Assembly (NCBI GenBank): GCA_937925565.1
Contig: CALALM010000452.1
Location: forward strand, 1 to 11,503
DNA length: 11,503 nucleotides
DNA from: an uncultured Centipeda sp.
Lineage (GTDB): Bacteria; Bacillota; Negativicutes; Selenomonadales; Selenomonadaceae
Direction of reading: 5' to 3'
The notes under the pieces are model-generated. The model searched no databases and had not been told where the DNA came from. It worked only from the letters and a program-made list of their open reading frames with translations. Shown one piece after another: positions 5,004 to 11,503 of the stretch; the first letter of the stretch is position 1; the number at the start of each line of letters is the position of its first letter. The translations under genes were made by a program, and so were the position numbers.

Positions 5004-6725
5004 ATGCGGTCAACTTTTGCGGGACTCAATACGATGGTGCGGGGCATCCAGAACAATCAGCTCTCGCTCGACACCACCGGACACAATATCACAAATGCCT
5101 CAACGGAGGGGTATTCGCGTCAGCGCGTGGATTCGGCGGCGACGAACTATCAGGAGCGCCCCTCCCTGTACGGCAAAGTCTATGTCGGCGGCGGTGTGGA
5201 TGTTGTGGCACTGAACCGTGCGCGCAACGTTTACGCGGACAAGCAGTACTGGTCGGAGAACTCGGCGCAGAGCCTCTATCAGACGTACAAGACGAACTAT
5301 GACAAGGTGGAGACGGTCTTCAATGACGCAAAGAAGACGGGCATCCTGAATGCGATGCAGCAGTTCTACTCGGCGTGGGTCAACCTCTCCGACTATGCAA
5401 GCGATTCGGCTTCACGCACCTCGGTCATCACGAAGGGCAACACCCTCGTTGACCGTATCAAGACGGGCGCACGGCAGCTGCAGGATCAGATTACCGCGCA
5501 GTATGATGAGATGCGCGTTCAGATCGGCAAGCTCAACGGCATCACACAGGAGATCGCACGCCTGAACAAGAGCATCCTGTTTTCCGAGGCGAACGGCGGC
5601 AAGGCGAACGACCTGCGCGACCAGCGTGACCTCCTCGTGGACAAGCTCTCCGAGATCACGAATGTCAATGTCTACGAAGAGGCAAACGGTCAGTACACCG
5701 TGGTCTCAAACGGCATGTCACTCGTACAGCGCGAGAGCGCGATGACACTCGAAATGAGTGAGCCGATCAACAACGTCGCGTACGGAATCCCGGACTACAC
5801 CCTGCGCATCCGGGAGGCGGGCGGTATCGCCTACGTCCCGCAGAGCGGCGTCCTGAAGGCACTGCAGGACACGATCGTACAGGACAAGGGGTACATCGAC
5901 AAACTCGCCGACATCTCGGCGACACTCCTTACGACGTTCAACGATGTACACAAGCAGGGGGCGGGCATCGATGCGGATTCAACGACGTGGCTGAACTTCT
6001 TCGGAAAGAACCGGTTCCGATCCCCAAACGGAACCACCTACGATCAGATGCAGTATACATGGCATGTGGATCCGTTGACGGATGAGCGCTATATGGAGGC
6101 GGCGGGCGCCACGCTCACGCGTACCCACACGGCAGGTCCCCCCCCGCAGACGACAGTGACAACGAATGTCACGGGCTCTCCGGACAGACTCAAATCCATG
6201 CAGGTCATCAATGAGCTCAAGATTGCGGACGAGCTGACGGTACCGGGCGGACAGAACCTCGTTGCCGCGCGCCAGATCACAAACGCGAGCGGGGTCAGGG
6301 TGACACCGACGCTCACCCTCACCTCCTCGACCTTCACGTACAATGATGACTGGGTCAACGGGACGGGTGACGGCACGATGGCGGTCGAGCTGAGCAAGCT
6401 GTTCAACATCGACCAGGCGGGCTCGATGAATCCGCGCGGTACAGAGCGTGCCGTCAGCAATGTCTCGATCAACCAGTACTACAACAGTATGATGGGCAAG
6501 CTTGGTGCGGATGCCGAGAACCTCGACAAGACGCTCAAGCAGCAGGACGATCTCATGACGCAGATCGAGCAGTGGCGACAGTCCACTGCGGGAGTTGACT
6601 GGAACGAGGAACTGACGAATATGCTCAAGTTCCAGACGGGCTACGGCGCATGTTCGCGTATGCTCACGACAATGGATGAGATGCTCGACCGCCTGATCAG
6701 CAGCACGGGCGTCGTAGGAAGGTAA
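5004..6725 (+). CDS. flgK: FlgK, hook-associated protein 1
   Basis: FlgK forms the first ring of the junction between hook and filament. The 573-residue protein has the typical N-terminal D0/D1 start (STFAGLNTMVRGIQNNQLSL, then NITNASTEGYSRQR) and the typical C-terminal helix (LTNMLKFQTGYGACSRMLTT, then MDEMLDRLISSTGVVG) needed for subunit stacking and export. It is slightly longer than the 500-550 residues common in the family; the middle (about 340-470) is variable and contains a Thr/Pro-rich segment at 370-390. A run of eight C at 6138-6145 encodes Pro379-Pro381; see findings. GAGG at 4995-4998 lies 5 bases before the ATG. flgL follows after 10 bases. No signal peptide is expected, since export is by the flagellar type III system. 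Confidence 0.96.
   Translation: MRSTFAGLNTMVRGIQNNQLSLDTTGHNITNASTEGYSRQRVDSAATNYQERPSLYGKVYVGGGVDVVALNRARNVYADKQYWSENSAQSLYQTYKTNYDKVETVFNDAKKTGILNAMQQFYSAWVNLSDYASDSASRTSVITKGNTLVDRIKTGARQLQDQITAQYDEMRVQIGKLNGITQEIARLNKSILFSEANGGKANDLRDQRDLLVDKLSEITNVNVYEEANGQYTVVSNGMSLVQRESAMTLEMSEPINNVAYGIPDYTLRIREAGGIAYVPQSGVLKALQDTIVQDKGYIDKLADISATLLTTFNDVHKQGAGIDADSTTWLNFFGKNRFRSPNGTTYDQMQYTWHVDPLTDERYMEAAGATLTRTHTAGPPPQTTVTTNVTGSPDRLKSMQVINELKIADELTVPGGQNLVAARQITNASGVRVTPTLTLTSSTFTYNDDWVNGTGDGTMAVELSKLFNIDQAGSMNPRGTERAVSNVSINQYYNSMMGKLGADAENLDKTLKQQDDLMTQIEQWRQSTAGVDWNEELTNMLKFQTGYGACSRMLTTMDEMLDRLISSTGVVGR
6138..6145 (+). repeat. C8 homopolymer tract inside flgK
   Basis: Eight consecutive C lie within codons 379-381 of flgK, in the variable middle of the protein. 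The frame is intact with eight C. Loss of one C brings a TGA into frame at 6157-6159, and gain of one C brings a TGA into frame at 6212-6214, so slippage either way would truncate FlgK before its conserved C-terminus. Confidence 0.9.
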
Positions 6726-6735
6726 GAGGTGACCT

Positions 6736-8073
6736 ATGGTTCGCATTAGCAGCAACTACATGGTGCGGCGCTATCAGAGAGATCTGAACGCGCTTGACTA
6801 CACGAAGTCAAAACTCATGGAGCAGGGCGACGGCAGCAAGCTGCACCGCCCTTCGGACAACTCCGTGGACTACGCGCGCTACCTGCGCTACAATGTCTCC
6901 GAGGGGGAGAATGACCGCTATCAGGACAGCGTTAAGGCAGGGCTGTCATGGATGAACGCGACGCAGACCTCGCTCTCCGGGATGGAGGACATCCAGAAGA
7001 CGTTCAAGGCAAAGACCATCCAGGCGGCGAACGACGATAAGGACGAGAAGAGCGGCGACTGGCCCGCGATTGCGCGCGAGATGAAGGCGAACATTGAGCA
7101 GATGGTCTCGCTCGGTAATACGCAGCTCGGCGACCGCTACATCTTTGCGGGGCAGGCGGATCTCAAGCAGCCCTTCCTCATGTCGAGTCCTGCAGATCTC
7201 AAGAACCGCGGCGTGACAAAGACCCTCGATGACCGACAGGCAGCCTTTTTCAACGATGCGAGCAACAACAACAGTGCGGATTTCCTGCACCAGATGCTCT
7301 CGCTCGACGGCAGCGACGGCAAGACGTACTATCTCAATACGCTGACGGGCGATATCTACACGAAGGAATTTGTGCAGGAAGGCTATAAGGATGTCGTTGC
7401 CAACGGACGCAAGACCGTATCTGCGGCGGATCGTGTCGGAAATATCACAACGGGCACGAACTTTATCAAAAACAACTTCAAGAACACGGGAGAACTGGTC
7501 AACAATCCCGGGCAGGGTGTGAACTGGTCCGATAACACGGCTGTCACAGGTGTGACGCTGAAATTCTCCTCTGTGCGCCAGCAGCTCGTCACCTACAACG
7601 GCGATATGCGCTACATCTCGATGGTCAAGCAGAACGGCTCGACGGAGCCGACGGCGGATACGGTCAACAAGACGGGCATGGACATCTTCGGACGCGATCT
7701 CTTCGATGACAAGAATTCCGGGAACGACCCCTCGGGCACGGCGATGGTCAACAATATGCTGACCGTCTATGCCAAGACGAATGCCTGTGACGCGCATTGG
7801 CTCAGCTCGGACGGTGTGACGCTTGCGGACGTCGCGAATCAGGTGACCCTGCAGGCGCATACGGAGACGGGCGCACGTAGCGGTCTCTATACGGATATGA
7901 AGAGTATCCTGACCGACCACAAGGAGAGTATCACACGTGATATTACGGATGTTTCGGGGACGGATGTGCCAGAGCTTGCAACAAAGCTGATGCAGCACCA
8001 AACCATCATGAGCATGTCGCTCTCGATGGGTTCGCGCATCCTGCCGCTTTCACTTGTAGACTATCTGCGGTAA
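6736..8073 (+). CDS. flgL: FlgL, hook-associated protein 3, with enlarged central domain
   Basis: FlgL makes the second ring of the hook-filament junction, next to FlgK. The N-terminus is canonical (RISSNYMVRRYQRDLNAL, then LHRPSDNSVDYARYLRY in the usual RPSDDP region), with GDRYIFAGQ at about 133-141. The C-terminus is canonical too (LATKLMQHQTIMSMSLSMG, then ILPLSLVDYLR). At 445 residues it is much longer than the roughly 300 of Bacillus or enterobacterial FlgL; the extra length of about 140 residues lies between residue 145 and about 395, the part that faces outward in known structures. AGAGGTG (6726-6731) overlaps the end of flgK and serves as the ribosome binding site. The distance to flgK (10 bases) indicates one transcript. 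Confidence 0.94.
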   Translation: MVRISSNYMVRRYQRDLNALDYTKSKLMEQGDGSKLHRPSDNSVDYARYLRYNVSEGENDRYQDSVKAGLSWMNATQTSLSGMEDIQKTFKAKTIQAANDDKDEKSGDWPAIAREMKANIEQMVSLGNTQLGDRYIFAGQADLKQPFLMSSPADLKNRGVTKTLDDRQAAFFNDASNNNSADFLHQMLSLDGSDGKTYYLNTLTGDIYTKEFVQEGYKDVVANGRKTVSAADRVGNITTGTNFIKNNFKNTGELVNNPGQGVNWSDNTAVTGVTLKFSSVRQQLVTYNGDMRYISMVKQNGSTEPTADTVNKTGMDIFGRDLFDDKNSGNDPSGTAMVNNMLTVYAKTNACDAHWLSSDGVTLADVANQVTLQAHTETGARSGLYTDMKSILTDHKESITRDITDVSGTDVPELATKLMQHQTIMSMSLSMGSRILPLSLVDYLR

Positions 8074-8114
8074 GATTTTTGACAGCATTTTCATAACGGG
8101 AAAGGATGCCCTTT

Positions 8115-8699
8115 ATGCCCATGCGCTATCTCAATATACGCCACACGTTTCCGATGATCGGGATTCACGCGCAGCAGGGCCGGTTGGATTCCGGCATAGT
8201 ACAGCCGCGCTATGAACAGGAGACGCAGCAGGCGCGCTCCAATCGCGGGGCGACGCAACCAAGGCTGACCATAGACACCTATCCCAGCCGGCACAGCTAC
8301 GGCTATACGAACAACACGGATTTTGCCCGCGAGAACCTGCAGCGCGGTATGAGCGAGGTGCAGAAGGGCACCTCAAAGCACACGCAGATGGCGTGGGCAT
8401 TCGCCGAGGACGGTGCCAAGCCGGGGCGTCAGGTCGGCATTGAGTTTGCGAAACGCGATATGGAAGACCGTGTCACGCGTCAGCGAACGCTCGTCGCTGC
8501 GCACATCCCCGAGCCTGAGATCCATTTCGATGTGGGGCAGGCGGTCGGGGAACCGACGATCGGGCATACAACACCCCGTTGGTCTACGGAGGGAAAGGCA
8601 CGCTTCGACTACAGACCCGGCAGCATCGAGACCTACCTACAGCAAAAGGGGGACATCCACGGCTGGGTCAGCGAAGGTAAATACGATATCTATGCGTGA
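8115..8699 (+). CDS. yviE: DUF6470 (YviE-type) flagellar-operon protein of unknown function
   Basis: This 194-residue protein begins PMRYLNIRHTFPMIGIHAQQ, then GIVQPRYEQETQQ, which fits the DUF6470 family encoded between flgL and fliW in many Firmicutes (YviE in Bacillus subtilis). It has no signal peptide or membrane segment and is rich in Arg, Gln and Thr. A middle part near residues 75-100 looks helical, and a repeated strand-like pattern ends with TYLQQKGDIHGWVSEGKYDI. Its biochemical role is not established; location suggests late flagellar assembly. ATG 8115 is chosen because AAAGGA (8101-8106) is well spaced from it; ATG 8106, which overlaps that sequence, would add three residues and cannot be excluded. 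Confidence 0.8.
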   Translation: MPMRYLNIRHTFPMIGIHAQQGRLDSGIVQPRYEQETQQARSNRGATQPRLTIDTYPSRHSYGYTNNTDFARENLQRGMSEVQKGTSKHTQMAWAFAEDGAKPGRQVGIEFAKRDMEDRVTRQRTLVAAHIPEPEIHFDVGQAVGEPTIGHTTPRWSTEGKARFDYRPGSIETYLQQKGDIHGWVSEGKYDIYA

Positions 8700-8716
8700 T
8701 ATAACAGGAGTCGCTG

Positions 8717-9163
8717 ATGAAGAAGATTATGACGAGCCGTTTCGGCGAGATCGAGGCGGCAGAGGAGTCCATTATCCGGTTTGCAGCGGGAATCCCCGCC
8801 TTTGAGGAGGAACGGGAGTTTATCATCATCCCCTATGAGGAGGACAGTACATATGTCTTCCTGCAGTCGGCCAAGACGCCGGAACTCGCCTTTTTGATGA
8901 CGATGCCGCTGGTATTCTTCCCCGACTATGAGTTTACCATTGATGATGAGGTGGAAGCCGAGCTCGGACTGACCTCGCCCGAGGATGTGCTGGTCTATGC
9001 GATTCTCACCCTTTCGGGGCATGAGATCCGCGATCTGACGGCAAATCTCATGGCGCCGATCGTCATCAATGCCAAGACGCGGCAGGCAAAGCAGATTGTG
9101 CTTGACCGCGGTCCGTATACAACGAAACACCGCCTGTTCCCCGAAGACAAGGAGGACAGGTGA
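8717..9163 (+). CDS. fliW: FliW, flagellar assembly factor and CsrA antagonist
   Basis: The 148-residue FliW starts MKKIMTSRFGEIEAAEESII and has the family core FAAGIPAFEEEREFIIIPYE, FLQSAKTPELAFLMTMP and LMAPIVINAKTRQAKQIVL. The length is typical. In Bacillus FliW binds newly made flagellin; when flagellin is exported, FliW is freed, binds CsrA away from the RNA site, and relieves repression of flagellin translation. AGGAG (8706-8710) is 6 bases before the ATG. Its TGA shares one base with the csrA ATG (TGATG), so the antagonist and its target are made in a coupled way, the usual arrangement. The acidic/basic tail EDKEDR also encodes the csrA ribosome binding site. Confidence 0.96.
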   Translation: MKKIMTSRFGEIEAAEESIIRFAAGIPAFEEEREFIIIPYEEDSTYVFLQSAKTPELAFLMTMPLVFFPDYEFTIDDEVEAELGLTSPEDVLVYAILTLSGHEIRDLTANLMAPIVINAKTRQAKQIVLDRGPYTTKHRLFPEDKEDR

Positions 9164-9384
9164 TGCTGGTACTCACACGCAAACCAAGACAACAGATTAT
9201 GATCGGCGATCATATCGTCGTGAATATTGTGGAGGTTCAGGGCGACAATGTGCGCATTGCCATCGATGCGCCGCGCAGTGTAAAGATCTACCGCGGCGAA
9301 ATCTATCGCGCAATCCAGGAGGAGAATCAAAAGGCTGCGGCAGCGCCCGCAAACGTTGATCTCAGCGCATTGCCCAAGAACTGA
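9163..9384 (+). CDS. csrA: CsrA, RNA-binding translational regulator
   Basis: The 73-residue CsrA begins LVLTRKPRQQIMIGD, with the conserved Leu4, and includes IDAPRSVKIYRGEIY with Arg44, the main RNA-contact residue in characterised CsrA. Two positions differ from the common form: Ala33 where Gly is frequent (AIDAP for GIDAP) and Gly45 where Glu is frequent (RGEIY for REEIY). The C-terminal extension beyond residue 55 is the Firmicute type, where FliW is known to act. The start is ATG 9163 in TGATG with the fliW stop, with AAGGAGG ending 7 bases upstream; the GTG at 9160 is directly in front and less likely. The target is presumably flagellin mRNA, as in Bacillus; no flagellin gene is in this window. 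Confidence 0.96.
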   Translation: MLVLTRKPRQQIMIGDHIVVNIVEVQGDNVRIAIDAPRSVKIYRGEIYRAIQEENQKAAAAPANVDLSALPKN

Positions 9385-9402
9385 CACGTCGAAATATCTA
9401 TC

Positions 9403-9457
9403 AAGGAAGAACGGAGCGGGAGCGTTATGTTTCCACTCCCGGTGACACACGGAGGGG
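9403..9457 (+). promoter_or_regulatory. Possible CsrA-responsive leader upstream of flaG
   Basis: The 80-base gap between csrA and flaG holds AAGGA (9403-9407), ACGGA (9411-9415) and ACGGA (9449-9453), each fitting the ANGGA core of CsrA sites; the last overlaps the ribosome binding site GGAGGGG (9451-9457) of flaG. Between them CGGGAG (9417-9422) and CTCCCG (9436-9441) are perfect inverted repeats around 13 bases. The motif is short and overlaps naturally with ribosome binding sites, so this is suggestive only. No convincing promoter was seen here. Confidence 0.3.
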
Positions 9458-9464
9458 TTGCCTT

Positions 9465-9899
9465 ATGACCGTAAAAAATGTTCAGGATGTTATGCTGGCA
9501 GCGGTTGCTGTCGGCGGAATGAAGGGTGCGGATACACCCGCGCAGAGTGCGTCTGCGGCGGATACGCGTGACGCGGTGATCGCCCGGCGCATTGACGCTT
9601 CTGCGGCAAATGTGCAGGACAAGAAAACTGCGCAGGAGCAGGCTGCAGCAGCGCAGGAGCAGCATGAGCCGCTGACCGAGGAACAGACCTCGTTTATCAC
9701 GGAACAGCTCAATGAAATCATGCGCAATATCAACGTTGATCTCCGATTCCAATACCACAAAGAGGTCAACGTTATGTCCGTGCGTATGCTCGACAAGAAG
9801 ACGGGTGAGGTTCTGCGCGAGATCCCGCCCGAGTTGATGGTGGAACACATGATCAAGGTACATGACTGGATCGGTGCCTTCCTGGACAAAACGGCATAA
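9465..9899 (+). CDS. flaG: FlaG family flagellar protein
   Basis: The 144-residue protein has a conserved C-terminal FlaG domain (residues about 70-144) with LTEEQTSFITEQLNEIMRNI, VDLRFQYHKEVN, and VRMLDKKTGEVLREIPPELM; the last block is the family signature. Residues 1-68 are a low-complexity Ala/Gln/Asp-rich N-terminus, probably disordered and poorly conserved. FlaG is linked to control of filament length in several bacteria, but its mechanism is not firmly known. The start at 9465 is preceded by GGAGGGG 7 bases upstream. It sits 29 bases before fliD, the usual pairing. It may be under CsrA control through the leader described separately. Confidence 0.9.
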   Translation: MTVKNVQDVMLAAVAVGGMKGADTPAQSASAADTRDAVIARRIDASAANVQDKKTAQEQAAAAQEQHEPLTEEQTSFITEQLNEIMRNINVDLRFQYHKEVNVMSVRMLDKKTGEVLREIPPELMVEHMIKVHDWIGAFLDKTA

Positions 9900-9928
9900 G
9901 AACGGCGAAGGATTGAAGGAGGAAAAAT

Positions 9929-11503
9929 ATGTCATCAGCAAAGGGAATTTACGGGCTTTCCGGATCGGGGCTTGACGTTGAGTCGTTGGTCAAGGTTGGG
10001 ATGATGTCCCATCAGAGACGATATGATAACATCTATAAAAAGGAAGTCGAGACGGAGTGGCGCAAGGAAGCGTATGCAAACGTCTATGACAAGGCGAATA
10101 CGTTCAAAAGCCGCATGTCGGACTACCGTCTGAGCTCCACGACGAAGCCAATGACGACGACGAGTTCGCTCTCCGACGCCGTGACGGCGACGGCGAACGC
10201 GAACGCAGGTGTCGTCTCCCACACCGTCGAGGTTGCACAGGCGGCAACGAACGCCTACTTTATGACGGCGACGGGACAGCAGATCGGTCGTTCCAACCCT
10301 TCCGCACTCACGAGCACGAAGCTTCGGGATATCGCCTTTTCGGGCGGTACGCGTCCCGTCGGCATGCTGGACGGGGATACGGCACTCAGCTTCAAGATCT
10401 CGAACGGCACCGGCACGACCGAGGTGAAGTTTACGGCAGAGGAGGTCTTTACGAAGGATCTTACGCTGAACGACCTCGCAAACCGCATCAACAACGCGCG
10501 CTATATGGCGTCGGGCAAGAAGACCGCGCTCGATATCCGCGCGAACTATGATTCCGTATCCGACGGATTCTCCCTCTTCAACAGCAAGACGGGTGACAGC
10601 AACAAGATCGACCTCACCGTGGATACGACCTCCAGCTCCGCGACCTACACGACGACCCTTCTGAACAACCTGAAGCTCGGCAGAGTCAGCGGCGGCACCA
10701 TCACTCCACCCATGACGCTCACGACGAGCAGCCCAACGACTGTCTCGATGGCGGCTGCGGGGACGAACGCAAACGTCACGATCGACGGACGCAACTACGC
10801 GAACCTCCAGGAAAACAAGCTGGAGGTGAACGGTGTCACCTACACGTTCAAGAAGGCAACCCCTGTCGGTACGCCCGCGCAGGTCGATGTCGCACAGGAT
10901 CAGGACAAGCTCGTCGAGAACGTCAAAAAATTCGTCGAGGAGTACAACAACTTGATCGATGAGCTCAACAAGCTCTACGGCGACAAGGGGCATAAGGACT
11001 ACGGCGTGCTCACGAAGTCTCAGGAAGAGGGCATGACAAAGGAGCAGGTCGAGAAGTGGAACGCAAAGGCAAAGTCCGGGCTTCTCTATCGTGACAGCTA
11101 TGTCCGCTCCCTCATCAGCGATATGCGCGATGCGGTCATCAACCCGGTGAAATCCGCGCCGGGACGTTACAGCACACTCTCATCCATCGGCATCACGGCA
11201 AAGGATCAGAAGGGGCATCTGCAGATTGACGAGACGAAGCTCAAGGCGGCGATTGCCGCAGAGCCGGATGCGGTGCACCGCATCATTTCGTATGATGATG
11301 AGAACAATGACTACAGCAACACCGGTGTCGCATCCCGCCTCTACAACAAGCTGACCAGCCGTCTCAAAGAGCTCGAGCGCCATTCCGGCGTGGCGGCGGA
11401 CAAGACGGACCGCAGCGAATTGGGCAAGCTCATCCAGAACTACGAGAAGCAGATGAGCGACTTCAAGAAGATGATGGATATTTTTGAGCAGAATCTCTAT
11501 AAA
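9929..11503 (+). CDS. fliD: FliD, flagellar filament cap protein (3' end outside window)
   Basis: The frame is open from ATG 9929 to the right edge, 525 codons with no stop. The N-terminus GLSGSGLDVESLVKVGMM matches the FliD start (GLxSGLD pattern), followed by a helix and then variable Thr/Ser/Ala-rich outer domains. The conserved C-terminal domain begins about residue 325 (ENVKKFVEEYNNLIDELN) and includes MTKEQVEKWNAKAKSGLLYR, YSTLSSIGITA and LEIDETKL-like LQIDETKL. Only the last few residues are probably missing, judged by the terminal helix KKMMDIFEQNLYK. FliD caps the filament tip and helps flagellin fold into place. AAGGAGG (9916-9922) is 6 bases before the ATG; a second AAGGA lies at 9908-9912, so CsrA binding is possible but not shown. 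fliS would be expected next. Confidence 0.95.
   Translation, partial: MSSAKGIYGLSGSGLDVESLVKVGMMSHQRRYDNIYKKEVETEWRKEAYANVYDKANTFKSRMSDYRLSSTTKPMTTTSSLSDAVTATANANAGVVSHTVEVAQAATNAYFMTATGQQIGRSNPSALTSTKLRDIAFSGGTRPVGMLDGDTALSFKISNGTGTTEVKFTAEEVFTKDLTLNDLANRINNARYMASGKKTALDIRANYDSVSDGFSLFNSKTGDSNKIDLTVDTTSSSATYTTTLLNNLKLGRVSGGTITPPMTLTTSSPTTVSMAAAGTNANVTIDGRNYANLQENKLEVNGVTYTFKKATPVGTPAQVDVAQDQDKLVENVKKFVEEYNNLIDELNKLYGDKGHKDYGVLTKSQEEGMTKEQVEKWNAKAKSGLLYRDSYVRSLISDMRDAVINPVKSAPGRYSTLSSIGITAKDQKGHLQIDETKLKAAIAAEPDAVHRIISYDDENNDYSNTGVASRLYNKLTSRLKELERHSGVAADKTDRSELGKLIQNYEKQMSDFKKMMDIFEQNLYK

Noticed and set aside
8079..8107. A perfect TTGACA box (8079-8084) between flgL and the DUF6470 gene
   Set aside because: At a spacing of 17 the -10 position reads AAGGAT, only three of six consensus bases, and 16 or 18 are no better. 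The surrounding genes are tightly spaced, so an internal promoter is not supported.
9369..9395. Possible sigma-28 -10 box GTCGAAAT (9388-9395) upstream of flaG
   Set aside because: The expected -35 position has ATTG rather than TAAA, and the -10 match is partial. Read-through from the upstream operon explains expression.
1..11503. Search by eye for tRNA or rRNA genes, CRISPR repeats, transposase or integrase genes, and terminal repeats
   Set aside because: None was found. The window is almost fully occupied by two operons and one single-gene unit in the same direction.

Overview
The window looks like chromosomal DNA of a flagellated, GC-rich member of the Firmicutes, most likely a Negativicute of the Selenomonas/Centipeda type. 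This is judged by eye from the GC-rich codon choice, strong AGGAGG-type ribosome binding sites, and a flagellar gene order (yvyF, flgM, flgN, flgK, flgL, DUF6470/yviE, fliW, csrA, later flaG and fliD) that matches the late-flagellar cluster of Bacillus and its relatives. Species cannot be fixed from the sequence alone. All supported genes are on the + strand.

Region 1 (1-3042) is the 3' part of a metal-transport operon. The end of one HMA-like protein overlaps a second HMA-like, membrane-anchored protein (179-934), which overlaps a P1B-type ATPase (931-3042). Both junctions are ATGA overlaps, so translation is probably coupled. All three proteins carry a related HMA-like segment without a CxxC metal site, and the ATPase has an unusual form of the CPx transport motif.

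Region 2 (3043-3640) is a small unit: a good sigma-70/sigma-A-type promoter (3059-3087), the yvyF-type zinc-ribbon flagellar protein (3158-3586) and a strong intrinsic terminator (3593-3638).

Region 3 (3641-11503) is a dense late-flagellar operon that begins with a plausible sigma-28 promoter (3642-3667). It contains flgM (anti-sigma-28), two adjacent FlgN-like chaperone genes, flgK and flgL (hook-filament junction), a DUF6470 protein, fliW and csrA (the flagellin-homeostasis switch), flaG, and fliD (filament cap), which runs off the right edge. Together these genes control and build the distal part of the flagellum: FlgM holds sigma-28 until the hook is complete, FlgN-type chaperones deliver FlgK and FlgL, FliW and CsrA tune flagellin translation, and FliD caps the filament. 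No flagellin or fliS gene lies within the window.

No RNA gene, CRISPR array, insertion sequence or integrase was seen. The flagellar part is largely canonical. The points most worth a second look are the tandem FlgN-like genes, a C8 homopolymer inside flgK that would truncate the protein on slippage in either direction, the HMA-like trio with an atypical ATPase motif, and the terminator plus sigma-28 promoter that split yvyF from flgM. There is no stretch over 300 bases without a gene; the longest gaps are 3043-3157 and 3587-3697, and both hold regulatory signals.
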